From: an uncultured Bacteroidales bacterium
GTDB lineage: Bacteria > Bacteroidota > Bacteroidia > Bacteroidales > UBA4417
Length of the DNA stretch: 64,000 nt
Assembly: GCA_903879715.1 (NCBI GenBank)
Contig: CAIRMR010000024.1
Span: forward strand, 28,402 to 92,401
Direction of reading: 5' to 3'
Below are positions 27,669 to 36,034 of this stretch, in pieces (within the stretch, counting starts at the first letter, position 1; each line of letters opens with the position of its first letter). The translations under genes were made by a program, and so were the position numbers. The notes below the pieces were generated by a model. It worked only from the letters and a program-made list of their open reading frames with translations. It was not told where the DNA came from and ran no database searches.

Positions 27669-28418
27669 CTATTTAGACGGCTCATGCAGCAGGTCCATGA
27701 ATTCGGATGCCCTGAACTGTAACATATATACAACCTTCTGAACCTTTGCTACCAGTATATTGTAACAGAAGTAAGCTATAATACCCACTATAAGACCGGC
27801 TACCGTAGTAACCATAGCCTGGTAAATACCACCCGAAAGTAATTGTATATCAATATTGTTGCTGGCCATCGACATATCGTAGAAAGCTTTCACCAGGCCG
27901 ATAACCGTACCCAGAAATCCCAGCATCGGGGCTCCTCCGGCTACAGTGGCCAAAAGCGCAATATTCTTTTCGAGTTTAGCAACTTCAAGATTGCCAACAT
28001 TTTCGATGGCTGCGTTAATATCACTTAAAGGTCTTCCAAGCCGATGGATGCCTTTCTCTATCATTCGGGCGATTGGTGTATTGTTGCCCCGGCATAACGA
28101 CAACGCTGAATCCATACGGCCTTCGTGCATAAAGTCGCGGATGTTATCCATAAAATGCGAATCCTCTTTCGATGCCTGGCCTATAATAATATACCTTTCA
28201 ATAAATATATAAATCCCTAAAATTGAGAGTAAAACAATAGGGATCATTACAGGTCCACCTTTTAAGGTCAGATCCCAGAGTGAAAGAGTTATTTCTGCGT
28301 GTTTTACCGCTTGTGGAACTGCTGCAATTACTTGTTTCACAGTATCGGCTGCGGCAATTGCAGTATCACTTGAAGCTCCTGTTGCCTGCACAATCTGAAG
28401 AATTACTCCGTTAATCAT
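27669..28418 (-). CDS. exbB: ExbB/TolQ/MotA-family proton-channel protein
   Basis: Inner-membrane channel that with ExbD converts the proton gradient into work on TonB. The 249 residues include an N-terminal helix (about 53-75), the conserved PMLGFLGTVIGLVKAFYDM motif (about 163-181), and a third helix around ITTVAGLIVGIIAYFCYN-like sequence (about 210-230). It is the first gene of the exbB-exbD-tonB set; a terminator of the upstream transporter lies 120 bases before it, so it probably has its own promoter. Confidence 0.93.
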   Translation of the reverse strand: MINGVILQIVQATGASSDTAIAAADTVKQVIAAVPQAVKHAEITLSLWDLTLKGGPVMIPIVLLSILGIYIFIERYIIIGQASKEDSHFMDNIRDFMHEGRMDSALSLCRGNNTPIARMIEKGIHRLGRPLSDINAAIENVGNLEVAKLEKNIALLATVAGGAPMLGFLGTVIGLVKAFYDMSMASNNIDIQLLSGGIYQAMVTTVAGLIVGIIAYFCYNILVAKVQKVVYMLQFRASEFMDLLHEPSK

Positions 28419-28541
28419 AAATATTGGTTTTCAGTATAAAGGTAATCCTGTTAGCGACAACTTCAGGATAAAGTTGTATGTACTTTTAAACAGCACTTTG
28501 TTAATAGGAACCGAAATTACTTGTTTTTATTTCAACTGAAT

Positions 28542-28576
28542 TAAAAAAAAACGGCAATCATTTCGATAAGCCGTGT
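28542..28576 (-). terminator. Terminator after the NhaD-like transporter gene
   Basis: On the minus strand ACGGC pairs with GCCGT around a 14-base loop and is followed by nine T. Confidence 0.7.
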
Positions 28577-28631
28577 TTATGAAGTTGGGTCAATTTTAAG
28601 TCAGGCACTTATTTCAGCCAGGATTGTGCAA

Positions 28632-29969
28632 TTAATGTGATGCTGAATCCATAACTGAAGGAACAATAATCTGTTCCGTTTGAATTGCTTTTTTGTCTTT
28701 ACGATGAGGTGCATGAGGATGCCATCCAACCAGGCCAAGCATGATAAAGAACCCGACAATATACGCAACAATTACAAACCACCCTTTTTTTACATATTCA
28801 GTTACAGAACGCATTTCGGGAAACATATTTGATAAAGCCACACCCGCTGATGATCCGAACCATATCATGGAACCTCCGAAACCAACGGTATAAGCCAGCA
28901 CACCCCAATCATATCCTCCTTGTTCGAGGCAAAGTTTGGTTAAGGGAATGTTATCAAACACCGCCGAAACAAAACCAAGTGAGAAAGCAGTCTGCCATGT
29001 GGCTGCGGGAAGTTGATCTACAGGCATCAGTGATGCACATGTTACCAGCGCAACAAGGAAGATTGTGCCCTGCAATGATTTGGGAATTTCATCCCAGGGT
29101 GTCTTGCGTAAAAGAGAACCGATCAGGATTGCAATCCAGACACCAACTGCCGGGAAATCCATCAAGTAATTGGTGAGTATTGCCCCGGTCAGGATTAATG
29201 CAACTATCAGGATTTTAACTGAATCAATTTTTACAATCTTACTGGCGTCTTTTGTAATCCGGTTATACCTGTCTTGTATTATTGCGGCAGGAATACCAAA
29301 AAGAAATAATGCTGGGATAGCTGCGAAATACGCATGCGTTACATCTAAAGGATTCACTCCATCAATCCACATTAATGTAGTTGTAGTGTCGCCAACAACT
29401 GATCCTGAACCACCTGCATTACTTGCCGCTACAATACCGGCCAGGTATCCCAGATGAACTCTTCCTTTGAAAACCACAACAGCAACGGCACCGCCAATCA
29501 TTGCTGCAGCAATATTATCCAGAAAACTTGATATTACGAAAACTAAAGCCAGTAAAAGAAACCCACCTTTCCAGTCATTAGGAAGGATTGCAGGCAGTTT
29601 ATCGGGAATTCCTGATTCTTCAAAAATTTTAGCCAAAATTCCAAAACCAAACAACAAACCGGTCAGGTTAAGCAGCGTCCGCCATTCGCCTTCCTGGTCT
29701 GAGGTTCCTGAAATATGCTCAACAAAGGAATAGTCAGGTAGGAACAGATATTTCAAAATAAGCAATGCCAACAATCCACCCAGGGCTACAAACATGGTTT
29801 TGTTATGGAATACTGCAACTCCAATCAGCGTTAGCGCAAAAATGGCAAACTCAAGACGGATACCGAAAATCAAAGGAATAGCAGCCGGAACTGCTGCGAA
29901 TGTAAAAACAGGTAGCAATAGGAATGCTCCGGTTATCAGGCTAATCAATACTTTATTGCTCAGGTTCAT
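28632..29969 (-). CDS. Ion transporter of the NhaD/ArsB (IT) superfamily
   Basis: Polytopic inner-membrane protein, 445 residues, about 11-12 helices. The signatures SSFLDNIAAAMIGGAVA (about 147-163), AASNAGGSGSVVGDTTTTLMW (about 180-200) and SAVFDNIPLTKLC (about 335-347) are typical of NhaD-type Na+/H+ antiporters and related ion-transporter proteins. The paired FLDNIA/FDNIP re-entrant motifs are symmetric between the two halves. The substrate is uncertain: sodium/proton exchange is the best guess, and citrate-type annotations in relatives are unverified. A histidine-rich tail (GWHPHAPHRKDKK) is cytoplasmic. Confidence 0.8.
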   Translation of the reverse strand: MNLSNKVLISLITGAFLLLPVFTFAAVPAAIPLIFGIRLEFAIFALTLIGVAVFHNKTMFVALGGLLALLILKYLFLPDYSFVEHISGTSDQEGEWRTLLNLTGLLFGFGILAKIFEESGIPDKLPAILPNDWKGGFLLLALVFVISSFLDNIAAAMIGGAVAVVVFKGRVHLGYLAGIVAASNAGGSGSVVGDTTTTLMWIDGVNPLDVTHAYFAAIPALFLFGIPAAIIQDRYNRITKDASKIVKIDSVKILIVALILTGAILTNYLMDFPAVGVWIAILIGSLLRKTPWDEIPKSLQGTIFLVALVTCASLMPVDQLPAATWQTAFSLGFVSAVFDNIPLTKLCLEQGGYDWGVLAYTVGFGGSMIWFGSSAGVALSNMFPEMRSVTEYVKKGWFVIVAYIVGFFIMLGLVGWHPHAPHRKDKKAIQTEQIIVPSVMDSASH

Positions 29970-30126
29970 ATGAGGATTTTTGGCGTATACTAAGGATCTT
30001 GGAGTTTACTTTTGACTTATTCAATCAATAAAGTATTCTTTTTTTTTGAAGGCACAAAAGTAGATAAAATCAATATACGATTCATCTCTAATGGTAAAGG
30101 AATATCTGTATGGGTAGTAAATTACG

Positions 30127-31185
30127 CTATGGAAAATATACCCCCCCGCCCGAAACATTGCGGGATGCGCCGGTTACCGATGCGAGGCAATTGGGCTTCT
30201 CTTGCATGCGCAACAAACCCAGGAAAGCAAAAACTAATGCTTCTTTGTAATTAACTGTTTTTGGGTCAGGAATAACGAGTTTAACAGCCGTATTTGCAGC
30301 AATTCTCTTAACCAGGTAATTGTTAAAAGTGCCTCCGCCGGTTGCAAACATTTGCTTATGGGGATCATTATCCAGACAGGCTGCAACTTGAAATGCTATA
30401 TGTTCGCAAAAAGTACATGCGGCATCTTCATGACTGATATTAAACAGGGCTAACATTGGAAGTATTTCCTTCTCAATCCATTCTCTGCCCAATGATTTGG
30501 GTGGCTGTAAATGATAGTACCCGAGGCTGTTGAGTGTTTGCAACAATTCCGGGTGAACCATTCCCGAAGCTGCCATCTCCCCGTCTTTATCGTAAGGCTT
30601 TCCTTTTTGAGCTGCAATATGGTTAAGAATAATATTTGCAGGTGAAACATCAAAGGCAACCCGCTTACCATTGAGCTGCATGGAGATGTTGGCAAACCCG
30701 CCGAGGTTAAGACAATAGTCGTATTGGGCAAAAAGCAACTGATCCCCAATTGGAACCAGGGGCGCGCCTTGTCCGCCCGCAGCTACATCTCCTGTCCGGA
30801 AATCACAAACAACAGGCAATCCGCAAATAGCTGCAATAGCAGCGCCTTCGCCAATCTGTGAAGTATATTGTTTCGTTGGATTATGGAAAATAGTATGCCC
30901 ATGGCTGGAAACAAAATCAGCCGAAATCCTGTTCTGGTTGATAAAATCCAGGATTAACCGACCTATATATCTTCCATACGCGGTATGGGTTTCGGCATAT
31001 TCCAAAGCTGACCCAGTTGGAAGCGCTTTCAGCCTGTTCAGCCAGGATTCGGGATAAGGAATGGTTTCACATACTCCTAAATGATAACTAAAGCCGTTTT
31101 CTGTTTCCTCAACTATGCAATGCGCAAGATCAACCCCATCAAGTGAAGTACCCGACATCATTCCGATGATACTGATTGTTTTCAT
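30127..31185 (-). CDS. anmK: Anhydro-N-acetylmuramic acid kinase
   Basis: Recycles anhydro-MurNAc from cell-wall turnover to MurNAc-6-phosphate. The 352 residues have the family N-terminus IGMMSGTSLDGVDLAHC (6-22), the motif FVSSHGHTIFHNP (about 90-102), DFRTGDVAAGGQGAPLVPIGD (about 126-146) and the C-terminal ASVTGASRNVSGG. The length is a little short for AnmK (usually about 370), but all motifs are present. No murQ or nagZ is nearby. The start codon lies 61 bases from the antitoxin stop, same strand. Confidence 0.93.
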   Translation of the reverse strand: MKTISIIGMMSGTSLDGVDLAHCIVEETENGFSYHLGVCETIPYPESWLNRLKALPTGSALEYAETHTAYGRYIGRLILDFINQNRISADFVSSHGHTIFHNPTKQYTSQIGEGAAIAAICGLPVVCDFRTGDVAAGGQGAPLVPIGDQLLFAQYDYCLNLGGFANISMQLNGKRVAFDVSPANIILNHIAAQKGKPYDKDGEMAASGMVHPELLQTLNSLGYYHLQPPKSLGREWIEKEILPMLALFNISHEDAACTFCEHIAFQVAACLDNDPHKQMFATGGGTFNNYLVKRIAANTAVKLVIPDPKTVNYKEALVFAFLGLLRMQEKPNCLASVTGASRNVSGGGVYFP

Positions 31186-31246
31186 CTATATTTTTAAATA
31201 TGAGTAATTCCTCTTGCATCGAACTCTATTTGGTAACCCTTTTTAA

Positions 31247-31561
31247 TCAGACAACTTGTTCTGGTGATTCTTTTTTTCGAATCAGCCGGATTTTGTTAAA
31301 TATTTCAATTTGCAAACTACTTTCAGCTTCTATATCAAAATCATCCTGTAAACCAAGCCAAAACTTTGCCGAATTCCCGAAATAAGAACTAAGTCTTAAT
31401 GCTGTGTCAGCAGTAATCCTACGTTTGCCTTTTATAATTTGGGAAATCCTGGTCTGAGGAATTTCCAGATCTTTTGACAACCTGTATGCGGAAATATTCA
31501 TCGGTATCAGAAATTCTTCCAATAGGATTTCTCCAGGATGTACATTGGTTAAATTTTCCAT
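31247..31561 (-). CDS. higA: HigA-type antitoxin
   Basis: Small helix-turn-helix antitoxin, 104 residues from ATG 31561; a TTG nine codons earlier overlaps the toxin stop and is less likely. NVHPGEILLEEFLIPMNISA and the helix-turn-helix segment RLSKDLEIPQTRISQIIKGK are the HigA signature; FWLGLQDDFDIE follows. It would bind and neutralise the HigB toxin and repress their shared promoter. The pair is in the toxin-first order typical of higBA. Confidence 0.93.
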   Translation of the reverse strand: MENLTNVHPGEILLEEFLIPMNISAYRLSKDLEIPQTRISQIIKGKRRITADTALRLSSYFGNSAKFWLGLQDDFDIEAESSLQIEIFNKIRLIRKKESPEQVV

Positions 31562-31574
31562 TTTTGGCGGTTTT

Positions 31575-31856
31575 TTAATGGTAATCAATTATTTCTACCT
31601 CTGACGCTAAGCCGTTTTCCCATTTGAAGATTATTCTCCATTGGTCATTGATGCGGATACTGTAAAAGTATTGTGATTTGCCTGACAGTTTCTCAAGTCT
31701 GTTTGAAGGCGGAATTCTCAGATCATTAATGTTTTGAGAGTTATTTAACATTCTCAGCTTTCTTCTTCCAATTTGTTGAATTTCTGAAGGTAGCTGTTTT
31801 ACGCTTTCACCATTCCAGATTCTTTCTGTCACTTTAGAACCAAATGAAATAATCAT
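31575..31856 (-). CDS. higB: HigB-type RelE-fold toxin
   Basis: RelE/ParE-superfamily mRNA interferase, 93 residues: LPSEIQQIGRRKLRMLNNSQ and LEKLSGKSQYFYSIRINDQW, then RIIFKWENG, are the HigB core. It lies 13 bases upstream of higA on the same strand, so the pair is a higBA toxin-antitoxin module. The open frame is complete, with no sign of decay. Confidence 0.93.
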   Translation of the reverse strand: MIISFGSKVTERIWNGESVKQLPSEIQQIGRRKLRMLNNSQNINDLRIPPSNRLEKLSGKSQYFYSIRINDQWRIIFKWENGLASEVEIIDYH

Positions 31857-31950
31857 AACGCTCTTTCAGATTAGTGACGTCAAAGGTAACTAATTTGTCT
31901 CCAAATTGTAGTGAATCTTTTAATATAGTTAACCAACGTGACTTAAAATA

Positions 31951-33240
31951 TTATAATGCATCAAGCACTTTTTCCGTTTTTATTCCTCTTGATCCTTTTA
32001 CCAGTATTGTGAAATCTTTAATTTGTTCTTTCTTAAGCCATTCCAGTGCCTCATCTGAATTACTAAAACATGGGAATCTTTCCGATGCAACCGACATAAA
32101 ATCAGGACCTACAAGAAGTACACGATCGAAACCTGATTCAGTCACAAGATTTACTATAGTGAGGTGTTCCGCTAGGCTCTCATCGCCAAGTTCAAGCATA
32201 TCTCCTAAGATCACCATTTTGTGTGTTGCTTTTACCTGCCTGAAATTCTCAATTGCAAGTTGCATACTGGTAGGATTGGCATTGTACGCGTCAAGAATAA
32301 TGGAATTTTTTGCTGTTTTCATCGCCTGCGACCGGCTGTTTGAAGGCTGGTAAGTATGGATAGCTGATTTGATTTTATCGGGTGAAACATTAAAAAATGT
32401 CCCAAGACAAATAGCTGCCATCACGTTTTCGAAATTATAACTCCCGACCAGGTTTGTTTGGATTGTAATAATCTCATTACCTGAAAGCCAATCCAATTCA
32501 AGTGTGGAAGTGTTATCCCTTGATTTTCCCCGGGTTTGTATGCCTTCTTCATGGCCATACAAAATCCTTTTCATCCCTGATGTAAGCTCCATCAATAATG
32601 GATTGCCTGAATTTACAAAAACAGTGCCTGCCGAATTCCGAAGCCAGTAATAAAGCTCATTTTTAGCTTTAATAACACCTTCATAACCACCAAAACCTCC
32701 AAGGTGTGCCTTGCCTATATTTGTGATTAATCCATGTGTTGGTTCCGCAAGCTGACAAAGCCGGGCAATTTCCAGCTGATGGTTAGCGCCCATTTCAATT
32801 ATAGCAATTTGAGTTTCTTCTGTTATTCCCAACAAAGTCAAAGGAACACCAATATGGTTATTGAGATTACCTTTGGTAGCAGTAACAGAATATTGCTGGC
32901 TTAATACGGCATTTATCAGCTCTTTGGAGGTTGTTTTTCCATTGCTTCCTGTTATTGCTACAACAGGAATAGCTAATTTCCGCCTGTGCATAAGAGCCAG
33001 TTTCTGCAAAGCTTCGAGCACATCATTTACCAGCAGGGTTTTGCTGCCGGCATAAGTTTCATTATCAATCACAGCATAGGCGGCACCAGCCTCCAGGGCA
33101 ATACCTGCGTATTTGTTACCATCAAAGTTGTCGCCTTTAAGAGCAAAAAAGAGGCTTCCGGGCAAAATATGCCGCGAATCAGTAGAAATAGCCCGATGAT
33201 TAAGATAAACGGAATATAATTCTTCTATGGAAATAGGCAT
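31951..33240 (-). CDS. murF: UDP-MurNAc-tripeptide--D-Ala-D-Ala ligase
   Basis: Adds the D-Ala-D-Ala dipeptide to the cytoplasmic cell-wall precursor. From ATG 33240 (429 residues) the ATP loop is TGSNGKTTSKELI (97-109). The Mur-ligase central motifs IIEMGANHQLEIARLC and TNIGKAHLGGFGG follow, and LDAYNANPTSM marks the C-terminal domain. The frame extends nine codons to a TTG at 33267 without support. It lies downstream of gldJ on the same strand, an arrangement also seen in flavobacterial gldJ regions, with a terminator between them. Confidence 0.94.
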   Translation of the reverse strand: MPISIEELYSVYLNHRAISTDSRHILPGSLFFALKGDNFDGNKYAGIALEAGAAYAVIDNETYAGSKTLLVNDVLEALQKLALMHRRKLAIPVVAITGSNGKTTSKELINAVLSQQYSVTATKGNLNNHIGVPLTLLGITEETQIAIIEMGANHQLEIARLCQLAEPTHGLITNIGKAHLGGFGGYEGVIKAKNELYYWLRNSAGTVFVNSGNPLLMELTSGMKRILYGHEEGIQTRGKSRDNTSTLELDWLSGNEIITIQTNLVGSYNFENVMAAICLGTFFNVSPDKIKSAIHTYQPSNSRSQAMKTAKNSIILDAYNANPTSMQLAIENFRQVKATHKMVILGDMLELGDESLAEHLTIVNLVTESGFDRVLLVGPDFMSVASERFPCFSNSDEALEWLKKEQIKDFTILVKGSRGIKTEKVLDAL

Positions 33241-33280
33241 GTGAACAGTAAAGTTTAGAGTATGCAAATTACTTAAAATA

Positions 33281-33312
33281 AAAAACCCATCCGTATAGGG
33301 GATGGGTTTTTT
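33281..33312 (-). terminator. Terminator between gldJ and murF
   Basis: AAAAAACCCATCC / GGATGGGTTTTTT stem with a short loop, symmetric A- and T-runs. It lies downstream of gldJ and about 40 bases upstream of the murF start. Confidence 0.88.
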
Positions 33313-33328
33313 ACAAACAAAATAAGTT

Positions 33329-34819
33329 TTATTTTCTGCCTGCCGATGATCCGCCTACACTGCCCATTGCACAACGAAAGCCGATGTAGTTAGTCGACAT
33401 TTTTTCGTCCAGCGAACGGCGTGCTGCCGGGCTCAGATAGTAAGCCGGGTCGCGCCAGGAACCACCTTTATATACACGGGTTTTATCACTGATCAGGGAT
33501 GAAACACCATATTCATACATTTTATCACTTGTGTTGTCTCCTTCGGTAGGAGCCATCCAATCAACGCCTGCCAGTGACTGATAGTCGCCGTCGAGGTAGT
33601 TGATGTTATCAGCCTTACGGTAATTGATCCTGCCCATGGCTTCTTCTTCTGTAACGGGGCGGTATTTTATACGACCCAGGCTATCTTTAGGAACCAGGTA
33701 ACCTTGTCCGTCAGTTTGGCGAGTCTGGAAAGTATTTCCCCGGAATGGAGCCATATCGTTTACATCTTCGAAACTCAATGGACGATAAACATCCATAACC
33801 CATTCGGCAACGTTGCCAGCCATGTTATATAATCCATAATCGTTAGGCCAGTATGAACCAACTTCGGCAGGAATTGCGGCACCGTCATTCAGGTTACCGG
33901 CAACACCCATATAATCTCCGCGACCCCGTTTAAAATTAGCAACATAGCTGCCATAAAACTTGCTGTCGTCCGAACGAAGTACAGTTCCGTTCCATGGATA
34001 AATACGGCGTTCAACCACCCGTTCAAAATGTGTGTTACCAACAAGACCATAAGCTGCAAATTCCCATTCAGCTTCCGTTGGGAGCCTGTATTTGGGTAAA
34101 AGTATACCATCTTCGAGGCGTACAGCGCGTTCGCCGGTTCCATTCGGATTCAGGTCACGCTCCGGTTTATTTACCAGGCCTGTATATTGACCAGCCAGGT
34201 AAGCCTCGGTATTAAAGTTGTTTTCGTCTTTTTGTGCCGGGTCAAGATCCAATGTACCATGCTGAACCAGCAACATTTCATTTACCCGGTCGGTACGCCA
34301 CAAACAATAGTCGTTAGCCTGCAACCAGCTCACACCTACCACCGGATAATCCCTGTAGGCAGGATGACGGAGGTACGTTTCAACCAGTGGTTCGTTATAA
34401 CCGAGTTTTTCACGCCATACCAAAGTATCGGGTAATGCTTTCTTGTAGATCTGCGGATAACTTGTTCCGAATACGCGACTGATCCAGTACAGGTATTCTG
34501 TATAATCCAGGTTGGATACTTCGGTTTCGTCCATGTAAAAACTAGGAATTGTCACCCTGCGAGGGATGTTATTCCATTCATACATAGGATCATCGCTGAT
34601 TCGTCCCATGGTGAAAGTTCCACCTTCGATAAATACCAGACCGGGGCCTGTTGTTTGATCCTGGTAATCTTTCACCTGGAAACCACCGTTTTTGGGGTCA
34701 TTATAATTCCAACCGGTTGAGTGTGAAGGCTCTTTCCCTCCAAATTTCGAACAGGAAGCCAGAAGTGCAATTGTTGCTGCAAACAATACTTTTGCTGCTA
34801 TTTTGCGGTAGTTAGACAT
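33329..34819 (-). CDS. gldJ: Gliding-motility/T9SS lipoprotein GldJ
   Basis: Outer-membrane lipoprotein of the FGE-sulfatase fold needed for type IX secretion and gliding. The 496 residues have a lipobox (LLASC, Cys 23), then the GldJ-type GWNYNDPKNGGFQ (about 36-48). The FGE domain follows: FIEGGTFTMG, FYMDETEVSNLDY, YRLPTEAEWEFAAYG, GNVAEWVMDVY and VYKGGSWRDPAYY. It is closer to GldJ than to GldK/PorK by the opening motif. It belongs to the T9SS block at 33-45 kb. Confidence 0.9.
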   Translation of the reverse strand: MSNYRKIAAKVLFAATIALLASCSKFGGKEPSHSTGWNYNDPKNGGFQVKDYQDQTTGPGLVFIEGGTFTMGRISDDPMYEWNNIPRRVTIPSFYMDETEVSNLDYTEYLYWISRVFGTSYPQIYKKALPDTLVWREKLGYNEPLVETYLRHPAYRDYPVVGVSWLQANDYCLWRTDRVNEMLLVQHGTLDLDPAQKDENNFNTEAYLAGQYTGLVNKPERDLNPNGTGERAVRLEDGILLPKYRLPTEAEWEFAAYGLVGNTHFERVVERRIYPWNGTVLRSDDSKFYGSYVANFKRGRGDYMGVAGNLNDGAAIPAEVGSYWPNDYGLYNMAGNVAEWVMDVYRPLSFEDVNDMAPFRGNTFQTRQTDGQGYLVPKDSLGRIKYRPVTEEEAMGRINYRKADNINYLDGDYQSLAGVDWMAPTEGDNTSDKMYEYGVSSLISDKTRVYKGGSWRDPAYYLSPAARRSLDEKMSTNYIGFRCAMGSVGGSSAGRK

Positions 34820-34846
34820 CTTTTTAATGGTTTGTTTGAATATTAA

Positions 34847-35833
34847 CTAAAAACCAGGGCATTTTATTGCCTTGTATTGAAATTCTTTTTTCGGACATGG
34901 GAGATACCAAACGAATGATATCTCATGGGTACCGCCCGGTGGCATACCCAATTTGGACAAGGTAAAGTCGAAACTATAGCCAATCTTGTATGTTGGTTGC
35001 TGAAATCCTAACATAACGATTGCCGCGTCAGGATTTTCAAAATTGTGCCGGAACCAAAGGCCTGTAACAAAAGGATAAAAATTCAGATACATGCCGCCAT
35101 TCAACTGGTGGAACTTACCTTGCTGAATATAAACCAGGTTTGGCGACAATGAAAAATCGTCGTTTTCTCTGCCGGGTATAGCTTGTTTCAGATTAAAAAT
35201 TCCTCCCGCGTGAATGGTAAACCGTGTTGCCAGGCGGCTGATATTCCCCTGGTAAAAAGCCAGGTCGGGATTGGTTATATGGTGGGCGGCAGCTCCAAGA
35301 AAAAATCTTTCATCGTATCCTAAAACCAGCCCGGTTGAAAAATCAACATCGCCCACGTTGAGTTTGGCCGGTTGAGCTTCGGAACCTGAAATGACTTCGC
35401 CTGTGCTGGGAACAATCATATCTTCAAAAACAAGGTTATCCCAGTTCAGCCTTATTTGATAATACCCTGCCTCTAAAGCAGCATTCATCCTGAGTTTCTG
35501 CGTTATCCTTAAATGATAAGCGTATACTATATTTCCAGATATGGAAGCTAAAGGACCAGTCATGTCTGAAGTAGCAATCACAGCCATTCCACCTGAAAGA
35601 GCTTTAACATACATGTCGGCAGCTGCATTATAGGTTACATAATTGCCGCCTAATGCAGGGTACTGATTGCGATAGTTAAGCGCAATACGGGGGCAAATTA
35701 AATTCCCGGCCAGGGCTGGATTGAGATAAACGGGATTGGCGTAGAATTGTGAAAATACAGCATCCTGTCCTGAAACAAGTGTAACAGAAAATAGAAATCC
35801 TATTAATAATATAGCTGCTGCTTTCGTACGCAT
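34847..35833 (-). CDS. PorP/SprF-family T9SS membrane protein
   Basis: Outer-membrane barrel of the PorP/SprF family, 328 residues with a signal peptide (about 1-22, ending VSGQ) and the family N-terminus DAVFSQFYANPVYLNPALAG (24-43). Strands such as AMNAALEAGYYQIRL-like and IGYSFDFTLSKLG follow. Members act in type IX secretion or in delivery of specific adhesins. It is upstream of gldJ on the same strand, 27 bases away, so the two form an operon. Confidence 0.9.
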   Translation of the reverse strand: MRTKAAAILLIGFLFSVTLVSGQDAVFSQFYANPVYLNPALAGNLICPRIALNYRNQYPALGGNYVTYNAAADMYVKALSGGMAVIATSDMTGPLASISGNIVYAYHLRITQKLRMNAALEAGYYQIRLNWDNLVFEDMIVPSTGEVISGSEAQPAKLNVGDVDFSTGLVLGYDERFFLGAAAHHITNPDLAFYQGNISRLATRFTIHAGGIFNLKQAIPGRENDDFSLSPNLVYIQQGKFHQLNGGMYLNFYPFVTGLWFRHNFENPDAAIVMLGFQQPTYKIGYSFDFTLSKLGMPPGGTHEISFVWYLPCPKKEFQYKAIKCPGF

Positions 35834-36034
35834 AGATTTATGAGGACAATATTACGAAATAATTCACTAATCCGGCAGGTTTTTGCAAAATATCTCGACA
35901 ACCGCAATAATGAAATGTTTTTCCCGTTTTCATTACTAGCTGGCAATTGAAAGTAAAATTACGTTTTTTTTACGATTCCTTAAACCATCGGTTTTAAATC
36001 GAAATACATCTGTTTTTGTTATAGTTCTGATAAA

